Shown here one piece after another: positions 8,791 through 17,230 of a DNA stretch of 64,000 nt. The notes under the pieces were generated by a model, which saw only the letters and a program-made list of their open reading frames with translations, had not been told where the DNA came from and did no database searches. The stretch covers positions 5,333,501 through 5,397,500 of the forward strand of contig NC_021191.1 of NCBI RefSeq assembly GCF_000389965.1, in the 5' to 3' direction. Each line of letters starts with the position of its first letter. The stretch's first letter is position 1. The position numbers and the translations under genes were made by a program. This DNA comes from Actinoplanes sp. N902-109 (GTDB lineage Bacteria > Actinomycetota > Actinomycetes > Mycobacteriales > Micromonosporaceae).

Positions 8791-10800
8791 ATGTCGCCTC
8801 GCCGCCTGCTGACTGCTCTCGCCGCCGTCGCGCTGCTCGCCCTCCCGGCGCCCGCTTCCGGAGCGCCCCCGGGCACCGGCTATCAGGTCGGCGTCGGGAT
8901 CGGGGACATCACCGGCGAGGCCGCCGAGGTGGGCATGCTCGGGTACGCCGATCCGGGGCAGACCACCGCCGGGCTGGCCTCGCGGCAGTGGGCCCGCGCC
9001 TTCGTGGTGGCCGACCAGGCCGGGCGGCACGTCGCGTTCGTCAGCGCCGAGGTGGACTTCGTCACCCAGGCGGTGCAGACCGAGGTGCTGCGCCGGTTGC
9101 GGGCCGGGCACGGTGCCGCGTACACGGATCAGAACCTGGTCCTGACCGCGACGCACACGCACTCCGGGCCGGGCGGGTTCAGCGAGTACACGCTGTGGAA
9201 CCTGACCACCCTCGGCTTCGAGGCCCCGGTCTTCGAGGCGGTCGTCTCGGGCATCGTGCGGGCCGTCGACGCCGCCGACGCCAGGCTCCGCAACGGCACG
9301 GTCAAGATCGCCGAGGGTACGCTGACCGGCGCCAACGTCAACCGGTCGCAGCCCGCCTTCCAGGCCGACCCGGCCGCCGACCGGGCCCGGTTCCCCGGCG
9401 CGGTCGACACCCGGATGACCGTGCTGCGGTTCGAGCAGGGCGGCACCCCGGTCGGCCTGCTCAGCTTCTTCGCCACCCACGGCACCTCGATGACCCCGGC
9501 CAACCACCTGATCAGCGCGGACAACAAGGGCTACGCGAGTCACCTGATCGAGGACGGCGTGCACGGCGTCGACTGGGCACATCGCGGGGCGTTCGTGGCG
9601 GCGTTCGCCCAGACCAACGCCGGCGACATGTCGCCCAACCTGCGCGACGGCGGCGCGAAGGGCCCGACCGACGACGAGGTCGAGAACACCCGCATCATCG
9701 GCAGGCTGCAGGCCGACAAGGCGCAGGAGCTGTTCGAGTCGGCGACCGAACAGCTGAGCGGGCCGATCGACGCCCGCGGCCGGTTCGTGGACTTCTCCGG
9801 TGTGCAGGTCAGCGGCGAGTACACACCCGACGGGCAGGCCCACCACACCTGTCCCGGTGCCGTCGGGCAGAACTTCACCGCCGGCGCCGAGGACGGCCCC
9901 GGCCCGCCGATCGTCGAGGAGGGCGACCTCAACACCAACCCGCTGCTGCTGGTCGCCGGCATCGTGGTCAATCCCACCCCGTCGGCCGTACGGCAATGCC
10001 AGGCCCCGAAAGACGTCTTCCTCGGCACCGGCAGCCAGGACCCACCATGGACCCCGCAGGTCATGCCGTTGCAGGTACTGCGGATCGGGCAGCTCGTCAT
10101 CACGACCGCGCCCGGCGAGTTCACCATCGTGGCCGGTCAACGTGTGCGCGACGCGGTCGACGCCCAGCTCGGCGGGCTCACCACCCACCAGATCCTGGCC
10201 GGGTACGCCAACGCCTACGCCGGGTACGTGGCCACGCCCGAGGAGTACGACCTGCAACACTACGAGGGCGCGGCGACCCACTTCGGCCGGTACACCCAGT
10301 CCGCGTACGCCCAGGAGCTGGCCGGGCTGGCCGCCGCCCTGCGCGACGGGCAGCCCACACCCAGCGCGGTGCAACCGCCGTCGCTGCCCCGGAACAGGAT
10401 CAGCGTGCGCCCGGGCGTCGTGCTCGACACCCCGCCGCTGGGCAGGTCGTTCGGCAGCGTCATCACCCAGCCGGCCGCCGCGTACTCCCGGGGCGCCGAC
10501 GTGCACGCCGACTTCGTGACCGGCCACCCGAACAACAACCTGCGCGACGAGAGCACCTTCCTGGAGGTGCAACGGCAGACCGGCGGCACCTGGACGACGG
10601 TGACGACCGACGCCGGGTGGCAGACCACGTACCGCTGGAAACGCGAGTACCTGGGCGTCTCCACGGCTCAGATCACCTGGACGATCCCGGCCGACGCGGT
10701 GCCCGGGACGTACCGGATCGTGCACCACGGCGACGCCAAGGCACTGACCGGGACCATCACACCGTTCACCGGAACCACCCGCAGCTTCGCCGTCTCGTAG
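8791..10800 (+). CDS. Secreted neutral/alkaline ceramidase
   Basis: A 669-aa exported amidase that should split ceramide into sphingoid base and fatty acid. The N-terminus is a Sec signal peptide (RR, then LLTALAAVALLALPAPASGA, cleavage near residue 25). The catalytic core carries zinc-ligand histidines in TATHTHSGPGGFSEY and the conserved segment QTNAGDMSPN, whose serine is the family nucleophile. The C-terminal part (about 520-669) is the immunoglobulin-like domain seen in bacterial ceramidases. Bacteria rarely make ceramide, so the target is probably eukaryotic or environmental sphingolipid. It is divergent from a LacI gene, which suggests nutrient control. Confidence 0.9.
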   Translation: MSPRRLLTALAAVALLALPAPASGAPPGTGYQVGVGIGDITGEAAEVGMLGYADPGQTTAGLASRQWARAFVVADQAGRHVAFVSAEVDFVTQAVQTEVLRRLRAGHGAAYTDQNLVLTATHTHSGPGGFSEYTLWNLTTLGFEAPVFEAVVSGIVRAVDAADARLRNGTVKIAEGTLTGANVNRSQPAFQADPAADRARFPGAVDTRMTVLRFEQGGTPVGLLSFFATHGTSMTPANHLISADNKGYASHLIEDGVHGVDWAHRGAFVAAFAQTNAGDMSPNLRDGGAKGPTDDEVENTRIIGRLQADKAQELFESATEQLSGPIDARGRFVDFSGVQVSGEYTPDGQAHHTCPGAVGQNFTAGAEDGPGPPIVEEGDLNTNPLLLVAGIVVNPTPSAVRQCQAPKDVFLGTGSQDPPWTPQVMPLQVLRIGQLVITTAPGEFTIVAGQRVRDAVDAQLGGLTTHQILAGYANAYAGYVATPEEYDLQHYEGAATHFGRYTQSAYAQELAGLAAALRDGQPTPSAVQPPSLPRNRISVRPGVVLDTPPLGRSFGSVITQPAAAYSRGADVHADFVTGHPNNNLRDESTFLEVQRQTGGTWTTVTTDAGWQTTYRWKREYLGVSTAQITWTIPADAVPGTYRIVHHGDAKALTGTITPFTGTTRSFAVS

Positions 10801-10810
10801 CAGCGGGCTC

Positions 10811-10844
10811 CGGGCGAGCGCTGGAGCTGGCCGGTGCTCGCCCG
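10811..10844 (+). terminator. Weak stem-loop after the ceramidase gene
   Basis: CGGGCGAGC (10811-10819) and GCTCGCCCG (10836-10844) form a 9-bp perfect stem with a 16-nt loop just after the ceramidase stop. There is no T-tract, so termination is tentative. Confidence 0.35.
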
Positions 10845-10887
10845 CCCCGCGTGACAGTGCCGGACCCGGACGGCGAGAATTGCCGGC

Positions 10888-11730
10888 ATGATCCTCCTGT
10901 TCCCCGCGGATGTGCTGCGGCCGCGCCGGGTGGACGACCACTTCGCCGGGGAGGCCGCTGCCGCCCGGGACGCGGGCTTCCCGGTCGCTGTGGTCGACCA
11001 CGACGCCATAGCCCGTGGTGACGCCACGGGCGCGGTCACCCGGGTGCCCGGCGACTCGACCGCGATCTACCGCGGGTGGATGCTTGCCGGCGACCGCTAC
11101 GCCGAGTTCGAGGCCGCGCTGGCCACCCGGGCCGTACGGCTCAACACCGATGCGCAGCAGTACCGCCGGGCGCACGAGCTGCCCGGCTGGTACGCCGGGC
11201 TGAGCGCGTTCACCCCGCCGTCACTCTGGACCACCGGCACCGATCGAGCCGGCTTCGACGCCGTGCGGACCGCTCTCGGGTCCGGGCCCGCGGTGCTGCG
11301 CGACTACACCAAATCCATGAAGCATCACTGGCACGAGGCCGCCTACATCCCGGACCTCGCCGACGCCCCGCAAGCGTGGTCGGTCGCCCGGCGCATGGCC
11401 GAGCTGCGCGGCGACGATCTGGCCGGTGGTTTCGTCCTGCGCCGCTACGAGGAGTTCACCGGCGCCGAGGTGAGAACCTGGTGGATCGACGGCACCTGCC
11501 GGCTGGTCACCGCGCACCCCGACACCCCGGACGAGCTGCCACCGGCCGACCTCGACCTCACCGGGCTGCGGCCCGCCGTCGTCGCGCTGGCCCTGCCGTT
11601 CGTCACCGTCGACCTCGCCCGCCGCACCGACGGGACCTGGCGGGTCATCGAACTCGGCGACGGTCAGGTCAGCGACCGTCCCTCCGGCACACCACCCGCC
11701 GACCTGATCGGCGCCCTGCCCCGAGACTGA
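10888..11730 (+). CDS. ATP-grasp domain protein (DUF4343-like)
   Basis: A 280-aa protein whose pattern (N-terminal LFPADVLRPRRVDDHF, central VLRDYTKSMKHHW, then GFVLRRYEEFTGAEVRTWWIDG and the C-terminal VDLARRTDGTWRVIELGDGQVS) fits the DUF4343/ATP-grasp_3 group. The RRYEEF and VIELGDGQ segments resemble ATP-binding and magnesium-binding strands. ATP-grasp enzymes join a carboxylate to an amine or thiol via an acyl-phosphate; the substrate is unknown. It lies upstream of the LysR gene and the unusual-amino-acid operon, but on the opposite strand to that operon, so a link is only a possibility. Confidence 0.65.
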   Translation: MILLFPADVLRPRRVDDHFAGEAAAARDAGFPVAVVDHDAIARGDATGAVTRVPGDSTAIYRGWMLAGDRYAEFEAALATRAVRLNTDAQQYRRAHELPGWYAGLSAFTPPSLWTTGTDRAGFDAVRTALGSGPAVLRDYTKSMKHHWHEAAYIPDLADAPQAWSVARRMAELRGDDLAGGFVLRRYEEFTGAEVRTWWIDGTCRLVTAHPDTPDELPPADLDLTGLRPAVVALALPFVTVDLARRTDGTWRVIELGDGQVSDRPSGTPPADLIGALPRD

Positions 11731-11897
11731 CCGGACAAGCCGCACCGACGACCGCCGGAGTGGTGCTGTCCCGACCACTGCGGCGGCGCCGGGGCGGCAC
11801 GTGAGCCACCTATCATTGCCGAATGTGGTGAATCAACTTCGGAGCGCGATAACATCTCGTCCGGGTCTAGGCTGCCGACCGGCAATCGGGAGAAACC

Positions 11898-12800
11898 GTG
11901 GACATGCGTCAGCTCGAGACTTTCCGCAAGGTCGCGCTGCTGGGGAGCGTCACCCGCGCGGCCGGCGAGCTGAGATATGCCCCGTCCACCGTGACCGCAC
12001 AGATCAAGACGCTCGAGGGCGAGTTCGGCGTCGCCCTGTTCGAGCGTTCCGGCCGCGGCACCCGGCTCACCGCCGCGGGTGAACGACTGCTGCCCTACGC
12101 CGACAAGATGCTCGACCTGCTCGCCGAGGCCCGGCACACCCTGCGGCCCGAGTCGGAGCCGAGCGGGCTGCTCGTGGTCGGCACCATGGAGAGCATCACC
12201 TCGTACCGGTTGCCGCCGCTGCTCGAGCTGCTGCATCACCGCTTCCCGAGGTTGCGCCTGTCGATGCGGCCCACCTCCTGCCAGGAGACCCAGGCCGCGC
12301 TCCGGCACGGCACCTTCGACGTGGGGTTCCTCATGCAGGAGGAGGTGTCCCACCCCGGCCTGCAGTCGCTGGTGCTGTGCGAGGAGCCCCTCACGCTGGT
12401 CGCCGCGCCGGACGACCCGATCGCCGCCGAGCCGGCCATCGACCTCGACCGGTTGCGCGCGACGAAGATCCTGGGCACCGAGCCCGGGTGTGTCTACCGG
12501 GACCGGTTCATCGAACTGCTCAGCGGCGACAGCCCGGAGCCGTTCCCGGTGCTCGAGATGGGCACCATCGAGGCGATCAAGCGCAGTGTCGAGGTGCGGC
12601 TGGGCGTGGCTCTGCTGCCCCGCATCGCGGTCGCCGGCGAGCTGGCCGCCGGCACCATGGTCGAGCTGCCGTGGGAGGTGCCGTTCCGGATCTACACCCA
12701 GGTGGCTTGGAACGAGAACAAGTGGATGTCCCCGGAGCTGCGGACCTTCGTCGACGAGGTGGCCCGCGTGCTCCGCGAGGAGGCCACCGCCGGCCGGTGA
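11898..12800 (+). CDS. LysR-family transcriptional regulator
   Basis: A 300-aa protein with an N-terminal winged HTH (MRQLETFRKVALLGSVTRAAGELRY and STVTAQIKTLEGEFGVALFER) and a substrate-binding effector domain (about residues 90-295). Start GTG 11898 follows a GGGAGA site; ATG 11904 is also possible. It converges on the six-gene operon 12858-19962 and is the nearest regulator to its 3' end. LysR regulators usually act divergently, so control of that operon is plausible but not shown. Confidence 0.88.
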   Translation: MDMRQLETFRKVALLGSVTRAAGELRYAPSTVTAQIKTLEGEFGVALFERSGRGTRLTAAGERLLPYADKMLDLLAEARHTLRPESEPSGLLVVGTMESITSYRLPPLLELLHHRFPRLRLSMRPTSCQETQAALRHGTFDVGFLMQEEVSHPGLQSLVLCEEPLTLVAAPDDPIAAEPAIDLDRLRATKILGTEPGCVYRDRFIELLSGDSPEPFPVLEMGTIEAIKRSVEVRLGVALLPRIAVAGELAAGTMVELPWEVPFRIYTQVAWNENKWMSPELRTFVDEVARVLREEATAGR

Positions 12801-12809
12801 GAAGCCGGC

Positions 12810-12840
12810 GGTGCCTCCGGCGAGCGGCTCCGGAGGCACC
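12810..12840. terminator. Bidirectional terminator between LysR and the 2OG-oxygenase gene
   Basis: GGTGCCTCCGG (12810-12820) and CCGGAGGCACC (12830-12840) make a perfect 11-bp GC-rich stem with a 9-nt loop between two convergent genes. No clear T-tract is present on either side. Confidence 0.6.
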
Positions 12841-12857
12841 GTCGTGGGGTCGGCAGG

Positions 12858-13856
12858 TCAGGCCATCACCCTCCGCTCCTGCTCGCTGAGCCGGTAGCGC
12901 AGCGTCCACAGGCTGCGCCGTACGTAGGTGCGCTGCAGCCACCGGTCGTTGCCGTCGTAGTTGGCGCGGAACTGCGACCGGGCGTGCAGGCCCTTACGGT
13001 TGTTGATCAGCAGCGCCGTGCCCGGGGCGAGCCGGACCTGGTGCGCCACCTCGCGGCAGGCCCGCTGCAGCTGCTCGAAGGCGTCCTCCGCGGTCGTGGT
13101 GAGGGCCTTGACGCCGTTGGCCGACACCGCGATCTCCGGGTACGCCGCCGGCCCGCTGATGATCGGCATCGGGTCGGCCCAGACCGGCTCACCGCCCGCG
13201 TAGTCGCGGCAGTAGTTGCCCGGCGCGTTGAGCTGGAACAGCGGGCTGCGCAGCACCTCGACCGTGCCGCTGGGCAACGCCGCGATCACGTCCCGGGCGT
13301 CGGCGTACGAGGTGACCGCCTCCTGCGCCGGGTCCTGCCGCAGGCACGACAGCACCAGGAAGTCCGGGTTGGACACGTCGTAGCGGCCGATGGAGTCGTG
13401 CACGATGTCGTTGTGGAAATTGAGGAAGACCTTCGAGCCCATGTTGGTCTGCGTGGTGGCGCCCTGCTGGACCGGCACCACGTCGTGCACCAGGCGCCCG
13501 GCCTTCTCCGACACGATCCCGACCGGCTCGCCGAGCAGCCCGCTCAGGCCGAGCAGCACGCCCTCGGCGACGAACGTCTTCTTGTCCTCGGCCGGGCCGC
13601 CGCTGGCCGGCGTGGGCGGCAGCTGCGGGTCGGTGGGCAGGTTCCGCACCAGGGCAACGCCGGGGGTGTCCACGTGACGGCCGAAATCCAGGATCGCGCG
13701 CAGCTGCTCCACGGGCAGCCCGGCGAAGACCTGGTGCAACCGGGTCATGGTCCAATCGGCGTCGTGGGAGGGGTCGGGCAGCTCGACCAGCTCGGCACTC
13801 ATGCGGTCCCGGGCGTGGTCCGGGATGTCGATCTCCGCGAAGGTCTGCGTCGTCAT
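12858..13856 (-). CDS. Fe(II)/2-oxoglutarate oxygenase, clavaminate synthase/amino-acid hydroxylase-like
   Basis: A 332-aa TauD-like fold protein and last gene of the operon. Iron ligands are visible as HND at 148-150 (FHNDIVHD) and H291 in KGLHARSQF; R309 in RWLQRTY is the likely 2OG anchor. The GLHAR and RWLQRTYVRRSLW pattern is that of the clavaminate synthase/AsnO/VioC group, which hydroxylates or desaturates free amino acids or their derivatives. Here it would modify the operon's aspartate-family product, possibly the methylated compound; that is inference. Start ATG 13856 follows GAGAGGAG. The gap of 55 bp to the aspartokinase gene contains a partial copy of that gene's end. Confidence 0.82.
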   Translation of the reverse strand: MTTQTFAEIDIPDHARDRMSAELVELPDPSHDADWTMTRLHQVFAGLPVEQLRAILDFGRHVDTPGVALVRNLPTDPQLPPTPASGGPAEDKKTFVAEGVLLGLSGLLGEPVGIVSEKAGRLVHDVVPVQQGATTQTNMGSKVFLNFHNDIVHDSIGRYDVSNPDFLVLSCLRQDPAQEAVTSYADARDVIAALPSGTVEVLRSPLFQLNAPGNYCRDYAGGEPVWADPMPIISGPAAYPEIAVSANGVKALTTTAEDAFEQLQRACREVAHQVRLAPGTALLINNRKGLHARSQFRANYDGNDRWLQRTYVRRSLWTLRYRLSEQERRVMA

Positions 13857-13870
13857 GGCTTCTCGCTCCT

Positions 13871-13915
13871 CTCAGGGGGTGTGGTTCTACAGGTCCTCAA
13901 GGGGTGTGGTGCTAC
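13871..13915. repeat. Tandem echo of the aspartokinase gene end
   Basis: CTCAGGGGGTGTGGTTCTAC (13871-13890) and CTCAAGGGGTGTGGTGCTAC (13896-13915) match at 18 of 20 positions. The second copy contains the aspartokinase stop codon, so the first is a duplicated gene end in the spacer before the oxygenase gene. Confidence 0.7.
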
Positions 13916-15033
13916 TGGGCCGGAACTTCCCGGGCATCGGTCAGCGGGGCCGCGGCCACCGGCTCCGCCGCGTCGGAGTCGCCGACGACGCGGTCATGCA
14001 GTTCCCGGGCCAACCGCACGGCGGCGTCCGCGTCGGCGGTCAGGTGCACCCGGGTGGTGGTGCCGAGCACCTCGGTCACCGGTACCTGCCCGGTGACCTC
14101 GCCGGCCAGGTTGTGGGCATGCAGGAAGCCCGGGACGTCGACGTAGCCGTTCACGACGACCACCACCGGCCCGTCCGGCATCCGCAGGGTCTCGATGCCG
14201 CCCTGTTGCAGCGCGGCGTGTCCGATGCCGGCGGTGCGGTCGTCGGCGAACCGCACCACCACCGCGTTCGGGTTCACCACGACCGCACCGGTGGGCACGC
14301 CGGCCGGCCCGATGATCGACCCGCTGTGGTACGGCGCGCGGTTGAGCCGGCAGACGATGCGTACGCCGTGCCGCTGAGCCATCTGCACCGCGCGCCGGTG
14401 CAGCACCCGCGCGCCCAGCCCGGACAGGGTGGCCACCGAGTCGTACGACATCTCCGGCACCAGGCGCGCATTCGGCAGCAGCCGCGGATCGGCGGTGTAG
14501 ACACCCTCCACATCGGAGAAGATCTCGCAGCTGCGCACCCCGAGCGCCGCGGCGGCGGCGATCGCGGTCAGGTCGGAACTGTTCTTCCCGAGCCACGTCG
14601 GGCAGCCGTTGCCGTCCACCGCCTGGCCGCCGGGCAGCAGCACCACGTCGTGGTCGGCGAGGGCGGCGTCCAGCGGGCCGCGGTCCATCCGTTCCATCCG
14701 GGCCCACATCGGCGAGCCCGAGGTGGTGAAGCCCATCTGGTGCCCAGCCAGCACGATCGCGGAGCGTCCGGTGCGCGTGACGGCCGCCGCGAGCAGATGG
14801 GCGCCAATCGTGTCGGCCAGCGTGAGCAGGCCGGCGACAACCGACTCACCGGGGTACGGGTTCACCTCGTGCAGCCGGCCGCGCAGCCGCTCGGTCTCGC
14901 CCGGGCCGGCGCTGACCGTGACGACCAGCCGCTCGCCTTCGCCGACCCGCTTCGCCAGGTAGTCCGCGACCGCGCCGAACGCATCCGGATCGGGGAAGGT
15001 GGAGCCGCCGAATTTCAGGACCGCGACGCTCAT
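13912..15033 (-). CDS. Aspartokinase homologue (pathway-specific copy)
   Basis: A 373-aa amino-acid-kinase-fold protein. It has the lysine-bearing KFGGST (7-12), LLPGGQAVDGNG, a substrate/ATP loop LGKNSSDLTAIAAAAALG (149-166; usual form RGGSDTTA) and DVEGVYTADPRLLPNA. The remaining C-terminal 110 or so residues are shorter than the two full ACT domains of housekeeping LysC, so feedback control may be altered or lost. It should phosphorylate the beta-carboxyl of aspartate or a methyl/hydroxy analogue. The start overlaps the Asd stop (ATGA), so kinase and dehydrogenase are made together. The company of a mutase and an oxygenase points to a dedicated or resistance copy. Confidence 0.85.
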   Translation of the reverse strand: MSVAVLKFGGSTFPDPDAFGAVADYLAKRVGEGERLVVTVSAGPGETERLRGRLHEVNPYPGESVVAGLLTLADTIGAHLLAAAVTRTGRSAIVLAGHQMGFTTSGSPMWARMERMDRGPLDAALADHDVVLLPGGQAVDGNGCPTWLGKNSSDLTAIAAAAALGVRSCEIFSDVEGVYTADPRLLPNARLVPEMSYDSVATLSGLGARVLHRRAVQMAQRHGVRIVCRLNRAPYHSGSIIGPAGVPTGAVVVNPNAVVVRFADDRTAGIGHAALQQGGIETLRMPDGPVVVVVNGYVDVPGFLHAHNLAGEVTGQVPVTEVLGTTTRVHLTADADAAVRLARELHDRVVGDSDAAEPVAAAPLTDAREVPAQ

Positions 15034-16115
15034 CGTCCCACTCCCGCCAGCGGGCGCCCGCCCTCGGCGCGCAGCCGCCAGCCGTACGCCGGCAGCCGCT
15101 CGGCGATCTGCACGGCGTTGAGGGCGGCGCCGATGCGGAGGTTGTCGGCAACCAGCCAGAGCCAGAACGCCCGCGGGTTCTGCGGCGTCACCCGAATCCG
15201 TCCGACGTGGACCAGGTCGGCCTCGGTAGCGGTACGCGGCGTGGGGAACCGGCCCGGCTCGTCACGGCCGTGCACGGCCACCTCGGGTTCGCCGGCCAGC
15301 AGGCGGACGAGCTCCCGGCGGTCGACCGGTTCGGCGCACTCCACCCAGACCGCCTCGCTGTGGCAGTTGAGCACCGGCACCCGTACGCACGTGGCTGTCA
15401 CGTCGAGGTGCGGCAGCCCCAGGATCTTGCGGGATTCCTGGGTCATCTTCTGCTCCTCGAGCGTGAAGCCCGAGTCGAGCAGCCGGTCGATCGACGGGAC
15501 CACGTTGAACGCCAGGGCCGGGCTGAACCGCTCGCCCTCCGGCATCCGGTCGGGCCGGTCCAGGCTGTCCCGGGAGGTGTCCCGCAGCTCGGCCATCCCG
15601 CTCAGTCCGCGGCCGGAAGCCGCTTGGTAGGTGCTCGCCACGACCCGCGCGAGGCCCCACCGCCGGTGGACCGGCCGCAGCAGCCGCACCAGCGGGATGG
15701 TGGAACAGTTGGGGTTGGCGATCACGCCGCTCGCCGGTCGCTCGGCGAGCTGGTCGGCGTTGACCTGCGGGACGACCAGCGGGGTGCCGGGGTCCATCCG
15801 GTATGCGTTGGTGTTGTCGATAACCAGCGCACCGGCCTGGGTGGCGACCGGGACCCACTGTTCGCTGACGCTCGTGCCGGCCGAGAAGAAGGCCAGGTCC
15901 ACCTCGCCGAAGTCGAACGTGGCGAGGTCGTGCACCCGCCGCTCGGCGCCGTCGGCGGTGATCGTGGAACCGGCGGACCGGGCCGAGGCAACCAGCTCGA
16001 GCGACCGGTATCGGAAGTCGCGTTCGGTGAACAGCTGGAGCAGTGTCGTACCTACCGCACCGGTGGCACCGACCACGGCGACGCGGGGCGCGGCAGGATC
16101 TTCGGTGTGCGGCAT
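15030..16115 (-). CDS. Aspartate-semialdehyde dehydrogenase homologue
   Basis: A 361-aa NADPH-dependent dehydrogenase. It has the Rossmann motif GATGAVG (16-22), SAGTSVSEQW, catalytic cysteine C137 in NPNCSTIP, QAASGRGLSG and a later VPVLNCHSEAVWVE bearing the proposed catalytic histidine region. It reduces the acyl phosphate from aspartokinase to the semialdehyde. The overlap with the kinase gene and the 31-bp gap to the exporter place it inside the operon. The RBS is GAAGGAG before ATG 16115. A housekeeping copy is expected elsewhere but is not in this window. Confidence 0.9.
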   Translation of the reverse strand: MPHTEDPAAPRVAVVGATGAVGTTLLQLFTERDFRYRSLELVASARSAGSTITADGAERRVHDLATFDFGEVDLAFFSAGTSVSEQWVPVATQAGALVIDNTNAYRMDPGTPLVVPQVNADQLAERPASGVIANPNCSTIPLVRLLRPVHRRWGLARVVASTYQAASGRGLSGMAELRDTSRDSLDRPDRMPEGERFSPALAFNVVPSIDRLLDSGFTLEEQKMTQESRKILGLPHLDVTATCVRVPVLNCHSEAVWVECAEPVDRRELVRLLAGEPEVAVHGRDEPGRFPTPRTATEADLVHVGRIRVTPQNPRAFWLWLVADNLRIGAALNAVQIAERLPAYGWRLRAEGGRPLAGVGR

Positions 16116-16146
16116 CGCAATCTCCTTCCAGTACGGTCCGGGGGCG

Positions 16147-17169
16147 CTACCGGGTGCTCGCGGTGGTGGTCGGCTCTCGCTCCGGCTGCGAAGGTGCCGT
16201 CGCCGGGGCCGCGGGGGTCGGGGCAGCGGGGGTCGGGGCTGGGACGGCGGACCGGCCGCCGGCGAGCGGGAGGACCCGCCAGCCGAACGAGATGCCCAGG
16301 CTGGCGCCGACGATCAGCGGGATGCCCAGCGCCTGCACCGGGCTGACGTGGTGGCCGTAGACCACGAAGTCGACGATCATCGCCACGGCCGGGTAGACGA
16401 ACGACAGCACGGCGATCTTCGACGTCGGCAGCTTCTGATACGACGAGTACATCAGGATGTACATGACGCACGTGTGGATCACGCCGAGGCCGACCAGCCA
16501 GCCCCACCGGGCGCCCAGCCCCGCCGTCTCCCCGGGCCGCACGAACGGCACCAGCAGCACCACCCCGACGCAGACCTGGATGAGCGCGACGAGGTGCGGG
16601 CGCAGCTGCTTGAGCCGCTTGGCGATCAGCGTCGCGAAGGCATAGAACACCGCCGCGGCCAATGCGTAACCGATCCCCCGCACGTAGCCGGCGTGTGCCT
16701 GGCTGTGCAGGTCGGCCGGGGTCAGTCCGGTCACCATGATCAGGCCGGCGAAGGCCACCACCAGCCAGCCCAGCTTCTGGGCGGTGAGCCGCTCGCGGAA
16801 CAGCAGCGCGCCCAGCAGCATCACGTAGAACGGCTGGGTGTGGTAGACCACCGTGCCGACCGAGATCGACGTCAACGTGAACGACTTGAACAGGAACACC
16901 CAGTTGAACACGATGAAGAAGCCGCCCAGAGCGGCCAGGGCGAACCGGCCCCAGGTCAGGTTGGTGTTGCGCAGATAGCCGCGGATCAGGCAGTAGGCGC
17001 CGAGCGCGAGCGCGCCGAAGACGCACCGGAAGAACACCACGTTGAAGCTGTTCTGATGCGACTCGAGGACGAACGCGCCGATCGTGCCGGACAACAACAT
17101 CGCCGCGACGAGTTCGGTGGTGCCGACCCGCTCCAGGCGTGCATTGTCCGATGTGGTCTCGGTTGTCAC
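16147..17169 (-). CDS. EamA/DMT-family transporter (probable amino-acid exporter)
   Basis: A 340-aa membrane protein with about ten transmembrane helices in two EamA halves (about residues 18-140 and 165-295), for example GFFIVFNWVFLFKSF and the repeat-like VYHTQPFYVMLLGALLFRERLT. The cytosolic tail after residue 305 is low-complexity Pro/Ala/Thr. EamA proteins commonly export amino acids or metabolites, which suits secretion of the operon product. Start GTG 17169 is preceded by AGAAGGGAG. Confidence 0.88.
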   Translation of the reverse strand: MTTETTSDNARLERVGTTELVAAMLLSGTIGAFVLESHQNSFNVVFFRCVFGALALGAYCLIRGYLRNTNLTWGRFALAALGGFFIVFNWVFLFKSFTLTSISVGTVVYHTQPFYVMLLGALLFRERLTAQKLGWLVVAFAGLIMVTGLTPADLHSQAHAGYVRGIGYALAAAVFYAFATLIAKRLKQLRPHLVALIQVCVGVVLLVPFVRPGETAGLGARWGWLVGLGVIHTCVMYILMYSSYQKLPTSKIAVLSFVYPAVAMIVDFVVYGHHVSPVQALGIPLIVGASLGISFGWRVLPLAGGRSAVPAPTPAAPTPAAPATAPSQPEREPTTTASTR

Positions 17170-17230
17170 GGCTGTCTCTCCCTTCTGGTTCGGAATTGGT
17201 GAGGTGTGCTGGGTTCGTGAGGTGCCGGTC

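Noticed and set aside
7705..11175. A 1156-aa minus-strand open frame
   Set aside because: Only the part up to 8703 (LacI) has family motifs and a ribosome site; the rest is antisense to the ceramidase and later genes, kept open by high GC.
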